Source: JBBRBB01 sp963830175 (lineage in GTDB: Bacteria; Bacteroidota; Bacteroidia; Chitinophagales; Chitinophagaceae). Taken from it: 64,000 nucleotides of DNA. The stretch is from positions 1 through 64,000 of the forward strand of contig CAWHKV010000004.1 in NCBI GenBank assembly GCA_963830175.1, in the 5' to 3' direction. Within the stretch, counting starts at the first letter, position 1. The number at the start of each line of letters is the position of its first letter. Below the pieces are notes generated by a model. The model was given only the letters and a program-made list of their open reading frames with translations. It did no database searches and was not told where the DNA came from. Position numbers and translations under genes: made by a program. Below are positions 27,617-35,891 of the stretch, piece after piece.

Positions 27617-28234
27617 TTATTTCAGGTTTTTTAAATTCTCGAGATGAAGGGACTTAGCAAATAATTTTAAATTATTGGAAGATGAATTGTTGGCGCTTAT
27701 ACTAACCCAGAAACGGTTTTCCGTTAAAAAGTTAAGAGAGTAATTGTTATTTTGTTTTTTATATGTTTCAATGGCTTTTGTTCCCATAAAATCTATGGTT
27801 TTCTCATAGCCTTTTTCATCCTCGTTTTGCATGTTGATTCTTGTAAGGTAGCTCATTCCATAAAAGGTGGCACCCGCATCGCCGGCGCAATCATACAGTG
27901 TTACCTGGTATTCTGCTGAGTCTTTATTATATACAGCAGTTGCAGAGGTATACCCGGAAGCATCATCAGCACTGACTGATTTTATGTGCATTGCCATTAC
28001 ATTTTCAGGAAAAAAAGTTTGTAAGGTTTCTTTACTTATCGGGTTTAATTTCTTAAGAATTTCAGCGTGCTTTTCAGCATCTTCAGCTACAAATTGCACC
28101 TCACCTTCCGATACTTCACTGCTTAGTTCGCCTTTTGTTTGCAGCGAAGAATCTGGTGTATAAGTTTGGTCAGCACTGCTATTACAGGCTATGGTACATA
28201 CAAGAATAAATGCTAAAACCGGTTTTATCTTCAT
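27617..28234 (-). CDS. Predicted lipoprotein in the alpha-glucan operon
   Basis: A 205-residue protein with signal MKIKPVLAFILVCTIACNSS and a lipobox Cys at residue 17. The mature part has no recognised domain; segments such as KETLQTFFPENVMAMHIKS and ATAVYNKDSAEYQVTLYDCAGDAGATFYG suggest a small alpha/beta periplasmic domain. It lies between the MFS permease (22 bp upstream) and GH13 (5 bp downstream), so it is probably co-transcribed. A role in glucan handling is only inferred from position. Confidence 0.8.
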   Translation of the reverse strand: MKIKPVLAFILVCTIACNSSADQTYTPDSSLQTKGELSSEVSEGEVQFVAEDAEKHAEILKKLNPISKETLQTFFPENVMAMHIKSVSADDASGYTSATAVYNKDSAEYQVTLYDCAGDAGATFYGMSYLTRINMQNEDEKGYEKTIDFMGTKAIETYKKQNNNYSLNFLTENRFWVSISANNSSSNNLKLFAKSLHLENLKNLK

Positions 28235-28255
28235 AATTATTTTTATAAGTTTTTT

Positions 28256-29620
28256 TTAAATTTCCTTCAATTGTAGTTGGGTTTCCGGGGCATCCTCATC
28301 CTTCACTATAAAGTTAAGCACGCCCCCAATTATCATAGAAACACCACCGACAACCAGCGCATAAATACTTTCATCATTAAACACAGTTCTTACAAAAAAT
28401 CCAAGAATGGCTGCTGCAAGTATTTGTGGAATAACAATAAAAAAATTAAATACACCCATGTAAAATCCCATTTTATTTGCTGGCAATGCACCTGCCAAAA
28501 TGGAATAGGGCATAGTAAGTGTGGATGACCACGCAAGTCCCACGCCTACCATGGGTAAAAGTAACAGGGTGGGTGATGTAATAAAGAAAATAGAAATTAA
28601 CCCGGCACCACCAACAATAAGGCACAGCATGTGTGTATACCTGCGGCTGATTCGTTTTGCAAGCATTGGTAATAAAAACGCTGTTATGGCTGATACGCCA
28701 TTATACACCATAAACATTACACCTACCCAATCACCGGCATCCTGAAATTGTTTTGATGTGGTATCGTTAGTGCCGTAAGCATTTTGTGCTACCCCACTTG
28801 TTGTATAAATCCACATAGAAAAAAAAGCCAGCCAGGTAAAGAATTGCACCACGGCTAATTGTAACATGGTTTTGGGCATAGTAAATATGCCTTTGGTTAT
28901 TTCTGCAAGTCCTTTTATTAAACCGCTGCTTTCAAGCTTTTCTTCCTCCCATTTCTTAATGTTTTCAGGGGGAAATTCTTTAGTCGTAAAAACAGTCCAT
29001 AAAACAGCAAAAAGAAATATGGCAGCGCCAATATAAAATGAATACTTCACCGAGTCTGGAATTACGCCTTCTGCTGCGGTGTTGCTAATATTTAAAAAAT
29101 TGGTAAAGAAATATGGAAGGAGGGAAGCAATTACTGCACCCAATCCAATAAAAAAAGTTTGCATGGCAAACCCGGTGGTTCTTTGGCGGGAATTAAGCTT
29201 GTCACCAACAAAAGCCCTGAAGGGCTCCATAGAAATGTTAATGGAAGCATCAAGCATCCATAACAGAACGGCTGCCATCCATAGTGCAGACGAGTTAGGC
29301 ATAAGAAAAAGTGCAATCGATGATAGCACTGCACCTATAAAAAAGAACGGTCTCCTGCGTCCCCAGAAAGGATGCCATGTTCTGTCGCTTAGATAACCAA
29401 TAATGGGTTGTATAAGCAACCCGGTAATGGGTGCGGCTATCCATAATATGGGTATATCATCTATCTCTGCGCCTAGTGTCTGAAAAATGCGGCTAACATT
29501 GGCATTTTGCAAAGCAAAACCGAACTGAATGCCAAAAAAGCCAAAACTCATATTGAATATCTGGCCAAGAGTAAGGTTGGGCTTAACACTACTCTCATGC
29601 ATGGGTGCAGTGGATGACAT
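28256..29620 (-). CDS. MFS sugar transporter, SLC45-like
   Basis: A 454-residue inner-membrane permease with about 12 helices. The loop signature GYLSDRTWHPFWGRRRPFFF is characteristic of the glycoside-pentoside-hexuronide/SLC45 type of MFS carriers, whose members include proton-sugar symporters for maltose or sucrose. The N-terminus (about 30 residues, starting MSSTAPMHESSVKPNLTL) precedes helix 1. It is the first gene of the operon with a lipoprotein and a GH13 amylase, which argues for maltose or maltodextrin uptake. Confidence 0.9.
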   Translation of the reverse strand: MSSTAPMHESSVKPNLTLGQIFNMSFGFFGIQFGFALQNANVSRIFQTLGAEIDDIPILWIAAPITGLLIQPIIGYLSDRTWHPFWGRRRPFFFIGAVLSSIALFLMPNSSALWMAAVLLWMLDASINISMEPFRAFVGDKLNSRQRTTGFAMQTFFIGLGAVIASLLPYFFTNFLNISNTAAEGVIPDSVKYSFYIGAAIFLFAVLWTVFTTKEFPPENIKKWEEEKLESSGLIKGLAEITKGIFTMPKTMLQLAVVQFFTWLAFFSMWIYTTSGVAQNAYGTNDTTSKQFQDAGDWVGVMFMVYNGVSAITAFLLPMLAKRISRRYTHMLCLIVGGAGLISIFFITSPTLLLLPMVGVGLAWSSTLTMPYSILAGALPANKMGFYMGVFNFFIVIPQILAAAILGFFVRTVFNDESIYALVVGGVSMIIGGVLNFIVKDEDAPETQLQLKEI

Positions 29621-29724
29621 AGCAATTTTATTTAAAACAAATATGTGTAAAAATTACGTAAGGGTAAAGTTTATTTAAGCAGCATTACTTACCGAGTTAA
29701 CGCTCTTTTAGTAACCTGTAAGGT

Positions 29725-30450
29725 TTAAATCAACAGTCTTTTATACATTTGAACCGTGTTTTGTAAACCGTAATACAAAGCGTCACTTATTAGAGCATGA
29801 CCAATGGAAACTTCATCCAGGTAAGGTATATTCTTTTTTAAAAATTTAAGATTGTTTAAATCAAGATCGTGCCCGGCGTTTATTCCTAAATTCAATTGGT
29901 GTGCTTTTATTGCAGCTTTAATATAAGGATCAGCTGCCTGCTGTTTATCCTTATCGAATAATTTTGCGTAACCTTCTGTATACAATTCAACCCGGTCGGT
30001 TCCTATTTCTGCCGCGCCTTCAATCATTTCAATATTGGGGTCCACAAAAATACTTACCCGAATGCCGGCATTTTTAAAAAGTGAAGTCATTTGCTTCAGG
30101 TAATCTTTATGTTCAATTGTGTTCCAACCATGATTGCTTGTAACCTGGTTTAATGCATCGGGAACAAGGGTTACCTGGGTAGGTTTGATTTCAAGCACGA
30201 GGTCGACAAATTTTTTTTCGGTGCAATTGCCTTCAATATTAAACTCTGTTGTAATTACTTTTTTTAAAGCCCTCACATCATTATACCTGATGTGTCTTTC
30301 ATCAGGCCTGGGATGTACAGTAATACCATCAGCGCCAAATCTTTCAATATCTAAAGCAGTTTTAACAACATCGGGATTGTTTCCTCCACGACTGTTTCTA
30401 AGGGTCGCAATCTTATTAATGTTTACTGATAACCGGGTTTTAAAAGTCAT
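29725..30450 (-). CDS. pdxJ: Pyridoxine 5'-phosphate synthase
   Basis: PdxJ closes the pyridine ring of vitamin B6 from 1-deoxyxylulose 5-phosphate and 3-amino-2-oxopropyl phosphate. The 241 residues show TRLSVNINKIATLRNSRGG, ADGITVHPRPDERHI, EFNIEGNCTEKF-like text, QVTLVPDALNQVTSNHGW, RVELYTEGYA and LGINAGHDLDLNN, ending SIGHALISDALYYGL. The protein is complete. DXP comes from Dxs, also encoded in this window at 5388-7319. Confidence 0.97.
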   Translation of the reverse strand: MTFKTRLSVNINKIATLRNSRGGNNPDVVKTALDIERFGADGITVHPRPDERHIRYNDVRALKKVITTEFNIEGNCTEKKFVDLVLEIKPTQVTLVPDALNQVTSNHGWNTIEHKDYLKQMTSLFKNAGIRVSIFVDPNIEMIEGAAEIGTDRVELYTEGYAKLFDKDKQQAADPYIKAAIKAHQLNLGINAGHDLDLNNLKFLKKNIPYLDEVSIGHALISDALYYGLQNTVQMYKRLLI

Positions 30451-30577
30451 TGTGCAAATTTACCCGATTAAATTTATTACTTATTTGTCCTGTGAATTTC
30501 CCTTTACCCTGTCATAATTTTTAAATAAGTGGCACATTATTTATATTGTATATCAAACAATTGCTGAACAAATACTT

Positions 30578-32407
30578 ATGAAGATCAATAAGACCAATTA
30601 TAGTCTAACGAAAAGCCGAAATGAAGATCATAATGCAGATGAATTTATAAGTCCTTTGCCCCGCGCTGTTCTCAGGGAACAAACCCCAATACTTCTAGAT
30701 GGCGAATGGCGTTTTGAACTTGACCACGATAATAAGGGTTTACACGAAGAATGGTATATAAAGCATGAATTTGGGCACACAGCTCAATGGCCTGGATCTA
30801 TTGAACAACACATGATAGATTCTCACCAGGGAAGCCAGGGATGGAAAGACCAGGTAATTGCATGGTATGAAAGAGATTTTCCCCTGCCTGATAAAAATGG
30901 AAGTCAGCAAAGTGATCTGCTTCAACTTACATTTGGTGCATGTGGTTATAAAACTACAGTTTGGTTAAACGGAATTTTGTTGCAAACCATAGAAGGCCAA
31001 CATGAGCACATAGGTGAATACACATCCTTTTCTTATGAACTTCCTGAAGAAATATTGCATCCACAAAACCGATTGACCGTTCGTATAGAAGACACGATGG
31101 ATGCGAATATTACACGCGGTAAACAGGAGTCGCATGTGTACAAACGCGGTGGAATATGGTACCATACTTATACAGGTGCGGTTAGAAGTGTTTGGTTAGA
31201 GCTGGTTGAAAGAAACAGGCTTCGTTCAAGGGTGGGTGTAATTAGTATTGTGGAAGACAGGATGGTAAGGTTTAATCTCACCACACGCATACATGATGCA
31301 GGCAATTATACTATTCGGTTAAAAGTATATCATCAGGATGCAGATATAAATGATACTCCCATAGCTGAAGATGATTATTCGCTTTACCTTGATGAAGGAC
31401 AAAAAACACAACGGCTTGTACTTGAAGTTAAAAATGCCCAATTATGGTCTCCCGAAAATCCGGCGCTGTACAGGTTAATAGCGCAACTCATTGATGAAAA
31501 AGGTCGTGCTTCGCAAATAGATTCAAACTTTGGTCTTCGGAAAGTCGAAGCACGGGGATGCTGTGTGTATTTAAATAATAATCCGGTATATCTCGATGGC
31601 ATTCTTTACCAGCCGCATGCCGCTACATACGATGAGATTAAAAACCATATGCATGCAATGAAAAAGCTGGGGTGCAACCTGGTGCGAATACATATTGCTG
31701 GTGTAGATCCACGTATATACAAGCTGGCAGATAAGATGGGCATGATGCTATGGGTAGAGATACCCAGTCCCCATGTGTCGAATATTACAAGCCGCTCAAA
31801 TCACTTTGACGAATTGCAGCGTATGCTCGCCTTAATGGAAACGCACCCGTCAATTATAATATGGAGTTTGTATAACGAAGACTGGGGCGCACAGGATATT
31901 GCAACCAACTACGAAACGAGGAAATACATCATTGATACGTATCATTACATGCTGATAAATCATCCGCAATTCTTGGTGGTTGATAATGATGGCTGGCAAC
32001 ACATATCTCTTGAAGGAAGATTAAAATCAGACCTGCTAACCGCACACATTTACACACCAGATCTTGATACATGGGCTCAACTATTAGAGAAAATTGTGAA
32101 AGGCAATTTTAAGGATGTTACCGCTTTTCCCCTGGTGATCGGAGATCCATTTTTTTACAGGGGGCAGGTTCCGTTTATTGTAAGTGAATGGGGCGGTTTT
32201 GGTTTCCCGAATTATGGCGGACCTGAAGATGACAAAGGCCGTTCTGACCTCATTAAAAAATTTAAGGAAGAACTAAGAAAAAGACCCATTGCCGGAGATG
32301 TGTATACGCAGGCAACAAATATTGAAGACGAAAAGAACGGACTGATTCGCACCTCTACCGGGGAATTAAAGGTGCCGGAGAATTTATTAAAATCATCGCC
32401 TCGCTAA
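30578..32407 (+). CDS. Glycoside hydrolase family 2 protein
   Basis: A 609-residue protein of the beta-galactosidase/beta-glucuronidase family. Order: sugar-binding jelly roll (about 30-200, LDGEWRFELDHDN, WYERDFPLP, VWLNG), Ig-like sandwich (about 205-325) and TIM barrel (about 330-600). The acid/base glutamate is E434 in SLYNEDWG and the likely nucleophile E537 in FIVSEWGGFG. No signal peptide is evident at MKINKTNYSLTKSRNED, so it may be cytosolic. The substrate is not clear. It overlaps a convergent small gene by 4 bp. Confidence 0.9.
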   Translation: MKINKTNYSLTKSRNEDHNADEFISPLPRAVLREQTPILLDGEWRFELDHDNKGLHEEWYIKHEFGHTAQWPGSIEQHMIDSHQGSQGWKDQVIAWYERDFPLPDKNGSQQSDLLQLTFGACGYKTTVWLNGILLQTIEGQHEHIGEYTSFSYELPEEILHPQNRLTVRIEDTMDANITRGKQESHVYKRGGIWYHTYTGAVRSVWLELVERNRLRSRVGVISIVEDRMVRFNLTTRIHDAGNYTIRLKVYHQDADINDTPIAEDDYSLYLDEGQKTQRLVLEVKNAQLWSPENPALYRLIAQLIDEKGRASQIDSNFGLRKVEARGCCVYLNNNPVYLDGILYQPHAATYDEIKNHMHAMKKLGCNLVRIHIAGVDPRIYKLADKMGMMLWVEIPSPHVSNITSRSNHFDELQRMLALMETHPSIIIWSLYNEDWGAQDIATNYETRKYIIDTYHYMLINHPQFLVVDNDGWQHISLEGRLKSDLLTAHIYTPDLDTWAQLLEKIVKGNFKDVTAFPLVIGDPFFYRGQVPFIVSEWGGFGFPNYGGPEDDKGRSDLIKKFKEELRKRPIAGDVYTQATNIEDEKNGLIRTSTGELKVPENLLKSSPR

Positions 32408-32733
32408 TTCAGGCAAAGGGATGCATAAAACGCATACGGATCAATTGATAGTGTATGATCAGTAGGCTCACCATCTGCACTAAATGCGAGCAGTAAAAAC
32501 TTCTTGCCCCTTAAAACCTGGTTTAAATACATTTTTTTTCCATCGGTTTGGCTTACTGATAATTCGGGCAAGGAATCACCCAATAATCCATTCCAGCATG
32601 CATCTTCTAATTTGTCTGTTTTTGACAAATTTTTGTTTGTTTCCGGGTTTTTCTCAATCCATTCCTTTTGTGCAAAAGAAGATCCGGTGAGCAGCATGAT
32701 TTCTTGTTGTGTAGATTTTGTTTTCATTCCCAT
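32404..32733 (-). CDS. Hypothetical protein
   Basis: A 109-residue soluble protein starting MGMKTKSTQQEIMLLTGSSF. A Trp-containing segment KLEDACWNGLLGDSLPEL and a C-terminal strand-rich part KMYLNQVLRGKKFLLLAFS are visible, ending SLCLN. It overlaps the GH2 gene by 4 bp in convergent orientation. No family was recognised. Codon use looks normal for the window and the frame is clean, so it is probably real. Confidence 0.65.
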   Translation of the reverse strand: MGMKTKSTQQEIMLLTGSSFAQKEWIEKNPETNKNLSKTDKLEDACWNGLLGDSLPELSVSQTDGKKMYLNQVLRGKKFLLLAFSADGEPTDHTLSIDPYAFYASLCLN

Positions 32734-32883
32734 GATTATTAGGTACGAATATTTGACTCCCGGAAGATTTAAATGTAAAGTTACTAATCGAAAAATTTGG
32801 TTAAAGCTTCCTTATTAACTGGCACAATAATTTTACCAAAAATTTTTAAAAGCGCTAAAAATTAAATTTCTTAAAATAAATCT

Positions 32884-34965
32884 TTGATGAATTTGCAGCA
32901 GTTACTAAAAGATGCCAAAGCATCCCCACCTCCGGTCGACGTAAATCCAATGCTGGCAACGCTTACCGACAAACCTTTTGATGAACCGGGGTGGATATAC
33001 GAGGTAAAATGGGATGGCTATCGGGCTTTAATATATTTAAATAATGGAACTGTTGAAATGAGGTCTCGTAACAATAAGTCTTTTAATGAAAAATTTTATT
33101 CTTTATATGAGACATTAAAAGGGTGGAAAATTAATGCGGTAGTCGATGGCGAAATTATCGTGCTGAATGAAAAAGGCATCTCTAATTTCAGCAACCTTCA
33201 GTCGTGGCGGAGCGAAGCAGATGGCGCATTGGTTTTATATTTATTTGATGTTTTATGGTACGATGGAAATGATGTTACCATGCTTCCTATTGAAACACGT
33301 AAAAGTCTTTTACAGCAATTAATACCAAAATCAGAATCGATAAGGCTAAGTGAAAGTTTTAATGCTGGTGCTACTGAATTTTTTGAAGTTGCAATGGAAT
33401 TAAAACTGGAAGGAATAATTGCAAAAAAGGAGGGAAGTGTTTATAATGCAGGAGTTCGAACGAGGGATTGGCTAAAAATAAAAGTTGCTCAAAGGCATGA
33501 AGTAATAATTGGGGGATATACAAAAAACGAGGGCAGCAAAAAACCTTTTAGTTCTTTACTTGTAGGCGTTTTTGAAAATGATGCGTTTGTATATACGGGT
33601 AAAATTGGAACAGGATTTACCAATAGAATTCAGGAGGAATTGATGGAAAAATTTAAGCCAATTGAAACTAATTCTTGTCCTTTTATAGTTGAGCCCGATA
33701 TAAATAAACCATCCCGGTTTCGTCCAAACCCGCCACAGGCATCAGCTACCTGGCTTAAGCCTGAAATGGTGTGTGAGGTGGCATATGCTGAAATGACCTC
33801 CGATGGTGTAATGAGACACCCTTCTTACCAGGGATTACGGGAAGACAAGAATGCATCTGACATTAATAATGAACCTGCCATGACACCAAAAAAAGCAAGG
33901 AAACCAAAAGAATCGTTAAGTAAGAACGTTAAGGAAAAACATGAGAAAAAGGCTTCCGCCAGTATTTTTAAAGCACCAGGGGACAATGAAAGAAAAACTC
34001 TTTTAAATCCTAGTGAAGCGTCTCAAACCAGGAAAATAAACAGCCATGATCTTGCATTCAAAAACCTTAATAAAATTTACTATCCTGCGGTGGCGAAAAA
34101 CAAGGCAGTAACCAAGCGCGATGTAATTAATTATTATTACCAGGTTGCGCCTTATATATTACCTTATTTAAAAGACCGCCCGCAAACTTTAATCCGGTAT
34201 CCGAATGGTATTAAGGGTAATAGCTTTTATCAAAAAGACGTAACAGGAAAGGTTCCTGATTGGATTAAAAAATTTCCATATCACAGCGAGGCAGGCGGTA
34301 ACCGGAATTTTATGGTCGTGACCAATGAGGCAAGTTTGCTATACATCGTTTCTATTGGAGGATTGGAAATTCATCCCTGGAGCAGCCGGGTTGCCAAACC
34401 AGATAATCCCGATTGGTGCATTTTAGATCTTGATCCGGATAAAAATCCATTTACCGAAGTGATTACTGCTGCACAAAAAATTAAAGAAGTATTAGATGCT
34501 ATAGAGGTTCCATCTTTCTGCAAAACAAGTGGCAGCACGGGAATGCATATTTATATTCCTTTAGGGGCAAAATACACTTATGAACAGAGTAAGGAATTTG
34601 GCCGAGTGCTGGTTAAAATCGTTCACGACATGATACCCGAATTTACCAGTATTGAGCGGCTGACCGATAAAAGAAAAGGTTGTATTTATCTTGATTTTTT
34701 GCAGAATCGTCCGCAGGCAACACTTGCCGCACCATATTCACTCCGGCCCAAACCGGGTGCTACTGTAAGTATGCCGCTCCATTGGGAAGAAGTTACCAAA
34801 AAACTTAAAATGGAAGACTTTAATATTTTTAATGCAGCGGCGCGAGTAAAAGAGCAGGGAGATATTTTTTCGGGGGTCTTAGGAAAAGGAATTCAGTTAA
34901 AGCCAACGATAAAAAAAATACAGTCGGTTTTTGGTGAACAGCCGTTGCATAAATCATTGAGGTAA
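32884..34965 (+). CDS. ligD: NHEJ DNA ligase LigD (ligase + polymerase domains)
   Basis: A multifunctional end-joining enzyme of 693 residues. An N-terminal ATP-dependent ligase domain (about 20-320) has the nucleotidyl lysine K42 in YEVKWDGYRAL, EGIIAKKEGSVY and the OB-fold region; a Lys/Ser-rich linker follows (about 330-395). The C-terminal archaeo-eukaryotic primase-type polymerase domain (about 400-690) has ILDLDPDKNPF, SGSTGMHIYIPLG and TLAAPYSLRPKPG. No phosphoesterase domain is present. Ku, the usual partner, is not in the window. A beta-carbonic-anhydrase relic abuts its 3' end. Confidence 0.95.
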   Translation: MMNLQQLLKDAKASPPPVDVNPMLATLTDKPFDEPGWIYEVKWDGYRALIYLNNGTVEMRSRNNKSFNEKFYSLYETLKGWKINAVVDGEIIVLNEKGISNFSNLQSWRSEADGALVLYLFDVLWYDGNDVTMLPIETRKSLLQQLIPKSESIRLSESFNAGATEFFEVAMELKLEGIIAKKEGSVYNAGVRTRDWLKIKVAQRHEVIIGGYTKNEGSKKPFSSLLVGVFENDAFVYTGKIGTGFTNRIQEELMEKFKPIETNSCPFIVEPDINKPSRFRPNPPQASATWLKPEMVCEVAYAEMTSDGVMRHPSYQGLREDKNASDINNEPAMTPKKARKPKESLSKNVKEKHEKKASASIFKAPGDNERKTLLNPSEASQTRKINSHDLAFKNLNKIYYPAVAKNKAVTKRDVINYYYQVAPYILPYLKDRPQTLIRYPNGIKGNSFYQKDVTGKVPDWIKKFPYHSEAGGNRNFMVVTNEASLLYIVSIGGLEIHPWSSRVAKPDNPDWCILDLDPDKNPFTEVITAAQKIKEVLDAIEVPSFCKTSGSTGMHIYIPLGAKYTYEQSKEFGRVLVKIVHDMIPEFTSIERLTDKRKGCIYLDFLQNRPQATLAAPYSLRPKPGATVSMPLHWEEVTKKLKMEDFNIFNAAARVKEQGDIFSGVLGKGIQLKPTIKKIQSVFGEQPLHKSLR

Positions 34966-35249
34966 CCTAATATCATGTTGCACCTTTAAGTGATTAACTG
35001 CATAATCCAATATGCTTAATAAGTTTACATCAGTATGTATAACCAGGTTGGCAATATTTCTATGAACAAAAATTCTCCCGGTTGGGTTCCCGTTATTTCA
35101 TTGGCAGGTACCCTGCTTTCGCTGCATCCTATCCAAAGGAATTGCGGGGTCTGTAATTGTGCAAGGTTGTTAAAATAAGCAGGGTAAGCTTCTTGTTTGC
35201 CTGCTGACCACGTAGCATTCTCTTTTAATAATTTATCATAAGGTGTCTT
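34966..35249 (-). pseudogene. N-terminal relic of a beta-carbonic anhydrase
   Basis: Read on the minus strand from about 35249, the translation gives KTPYDKLLKENATWSAGKQ, PQFLWIGCSESRVPANEITG, then after a one-base shift near 35065 (in a T run) VHRNIANLVIHTDVNLLSIL and DYAVNHLKVQHDI. These are the first about 95 residues of a beta-carbonic anhydrase, including the first zinc Cys (normally CSDSR, here CSESR). The sequence stops matching at the ligD stop, before the CGHxxCGG zinc motif, and no start codon is visible. It cannot encode an active enzyme. Confidence 0.82.
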
Positions 35250-35347
35250 ATTTAAACTTTTATAATGGTAGAAGTAAGTTCCTGTTTTATTTAAAAGTTT
35301 TCGCTTATACGTTTTAAGGTTATGAGCAATGTCTCCCCAGATGGCAA

Positions 35348-35375
35348 TAAAAAAGCTACGGAATTTTCCGTAGCT
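35348..35375 (-). terminator. Terminator after the small membrane protein gene
   Basis: AGCTACGGAA (35354-35363) and TTCCGTAGCT (35366-35375) form a perfect 10-bp stem with a 2-nt loop. On the minus strand a run of T (A at 35349-35354) follows. It serves the gene at 35408-35725. Confidence 0.85.
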
Positions 35376-35407
35376 ACGTTGTATATAGATGGATATGTTA
35401 TTAAAAT

Positions 35408-35725
35408 TTATGCAACATCGGTATCGCTTCTCGTAGTTTTAGTTACAGTAACTTTATCTGTGCGGCTTGCACTGCTTGTATCGCTGCTGCTGTTTCCCCG
35501 CATAAGTGCGATCAATAATAAAATAAATACCGCAATACCTACAACCCATACCCATGGAGAAGAATACCAGGTAGTATCAGCCGAATCAGTATGAGATGAA
35601 GTGGTAACTGTTGTTGAGCTTGAACTTGATAATGTGTCCTGGGCAAACAACACGGTTTGTATAAGTGCAAAAAACATAAACATCAAACCTTTTTTTAACG
35701 AGGAGATTTTTAATGACTGGTTCAT
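35408..35725 (-). CDS. Ser/Thr-rich single-span membrane protein
   Basis: A 105-residue protein. An N-terminal signal (about residues 11-29, GLMFMFFALIQTVLFAQ) is followed by a Ser/Thr-rich stretch (DTLSSSSSTTVTTSS) and one transmembrane helix (about 57-76, PWVWVVGIAVFILLLIALM), then a basic Ser/Thr-rich tail. No family is recognised. It has its own terminator. Function unknown. Confidence 0.72.
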   Translation of the reverse strand: MNQSLKISSLKKGLMFMFFALIQTVLFAQDTLSSSSSTTVTTSSHTDSADTTWYSSPWVWVVGIAVFILLLIALMRGNSSSDTSSASRTDKVTVTKTTRSDTDVA

Positions 35726-35872
35726 AAAATTGTACTTTTTAATTAATAAATAAGAAAATGCAAACTATAATATATACTGAATTTATTATTTCAACAACTG
35801 CGCCAAATTTTTTAAAAACCTTAATCACTGGTTCAGGTTATTCTAAAACATAACGCCACGCAGAATGTTATT

Positions 35873-35880
35873 TACATTTG
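35873..35880 (+). promoter_or_regulatory. Candidate -7 element, TACATTTG
   Basis: It matches the Bacteroidetes -7 consensus TAnnTTTG exactly. It lies inside the longest open frame of the next gene and supports the internal start at 35892. No clear TTTG at -33 was seen, so this is tentative. Confidence 0.35.
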
Positions 35881-35891
35881 TGTATAAGATT

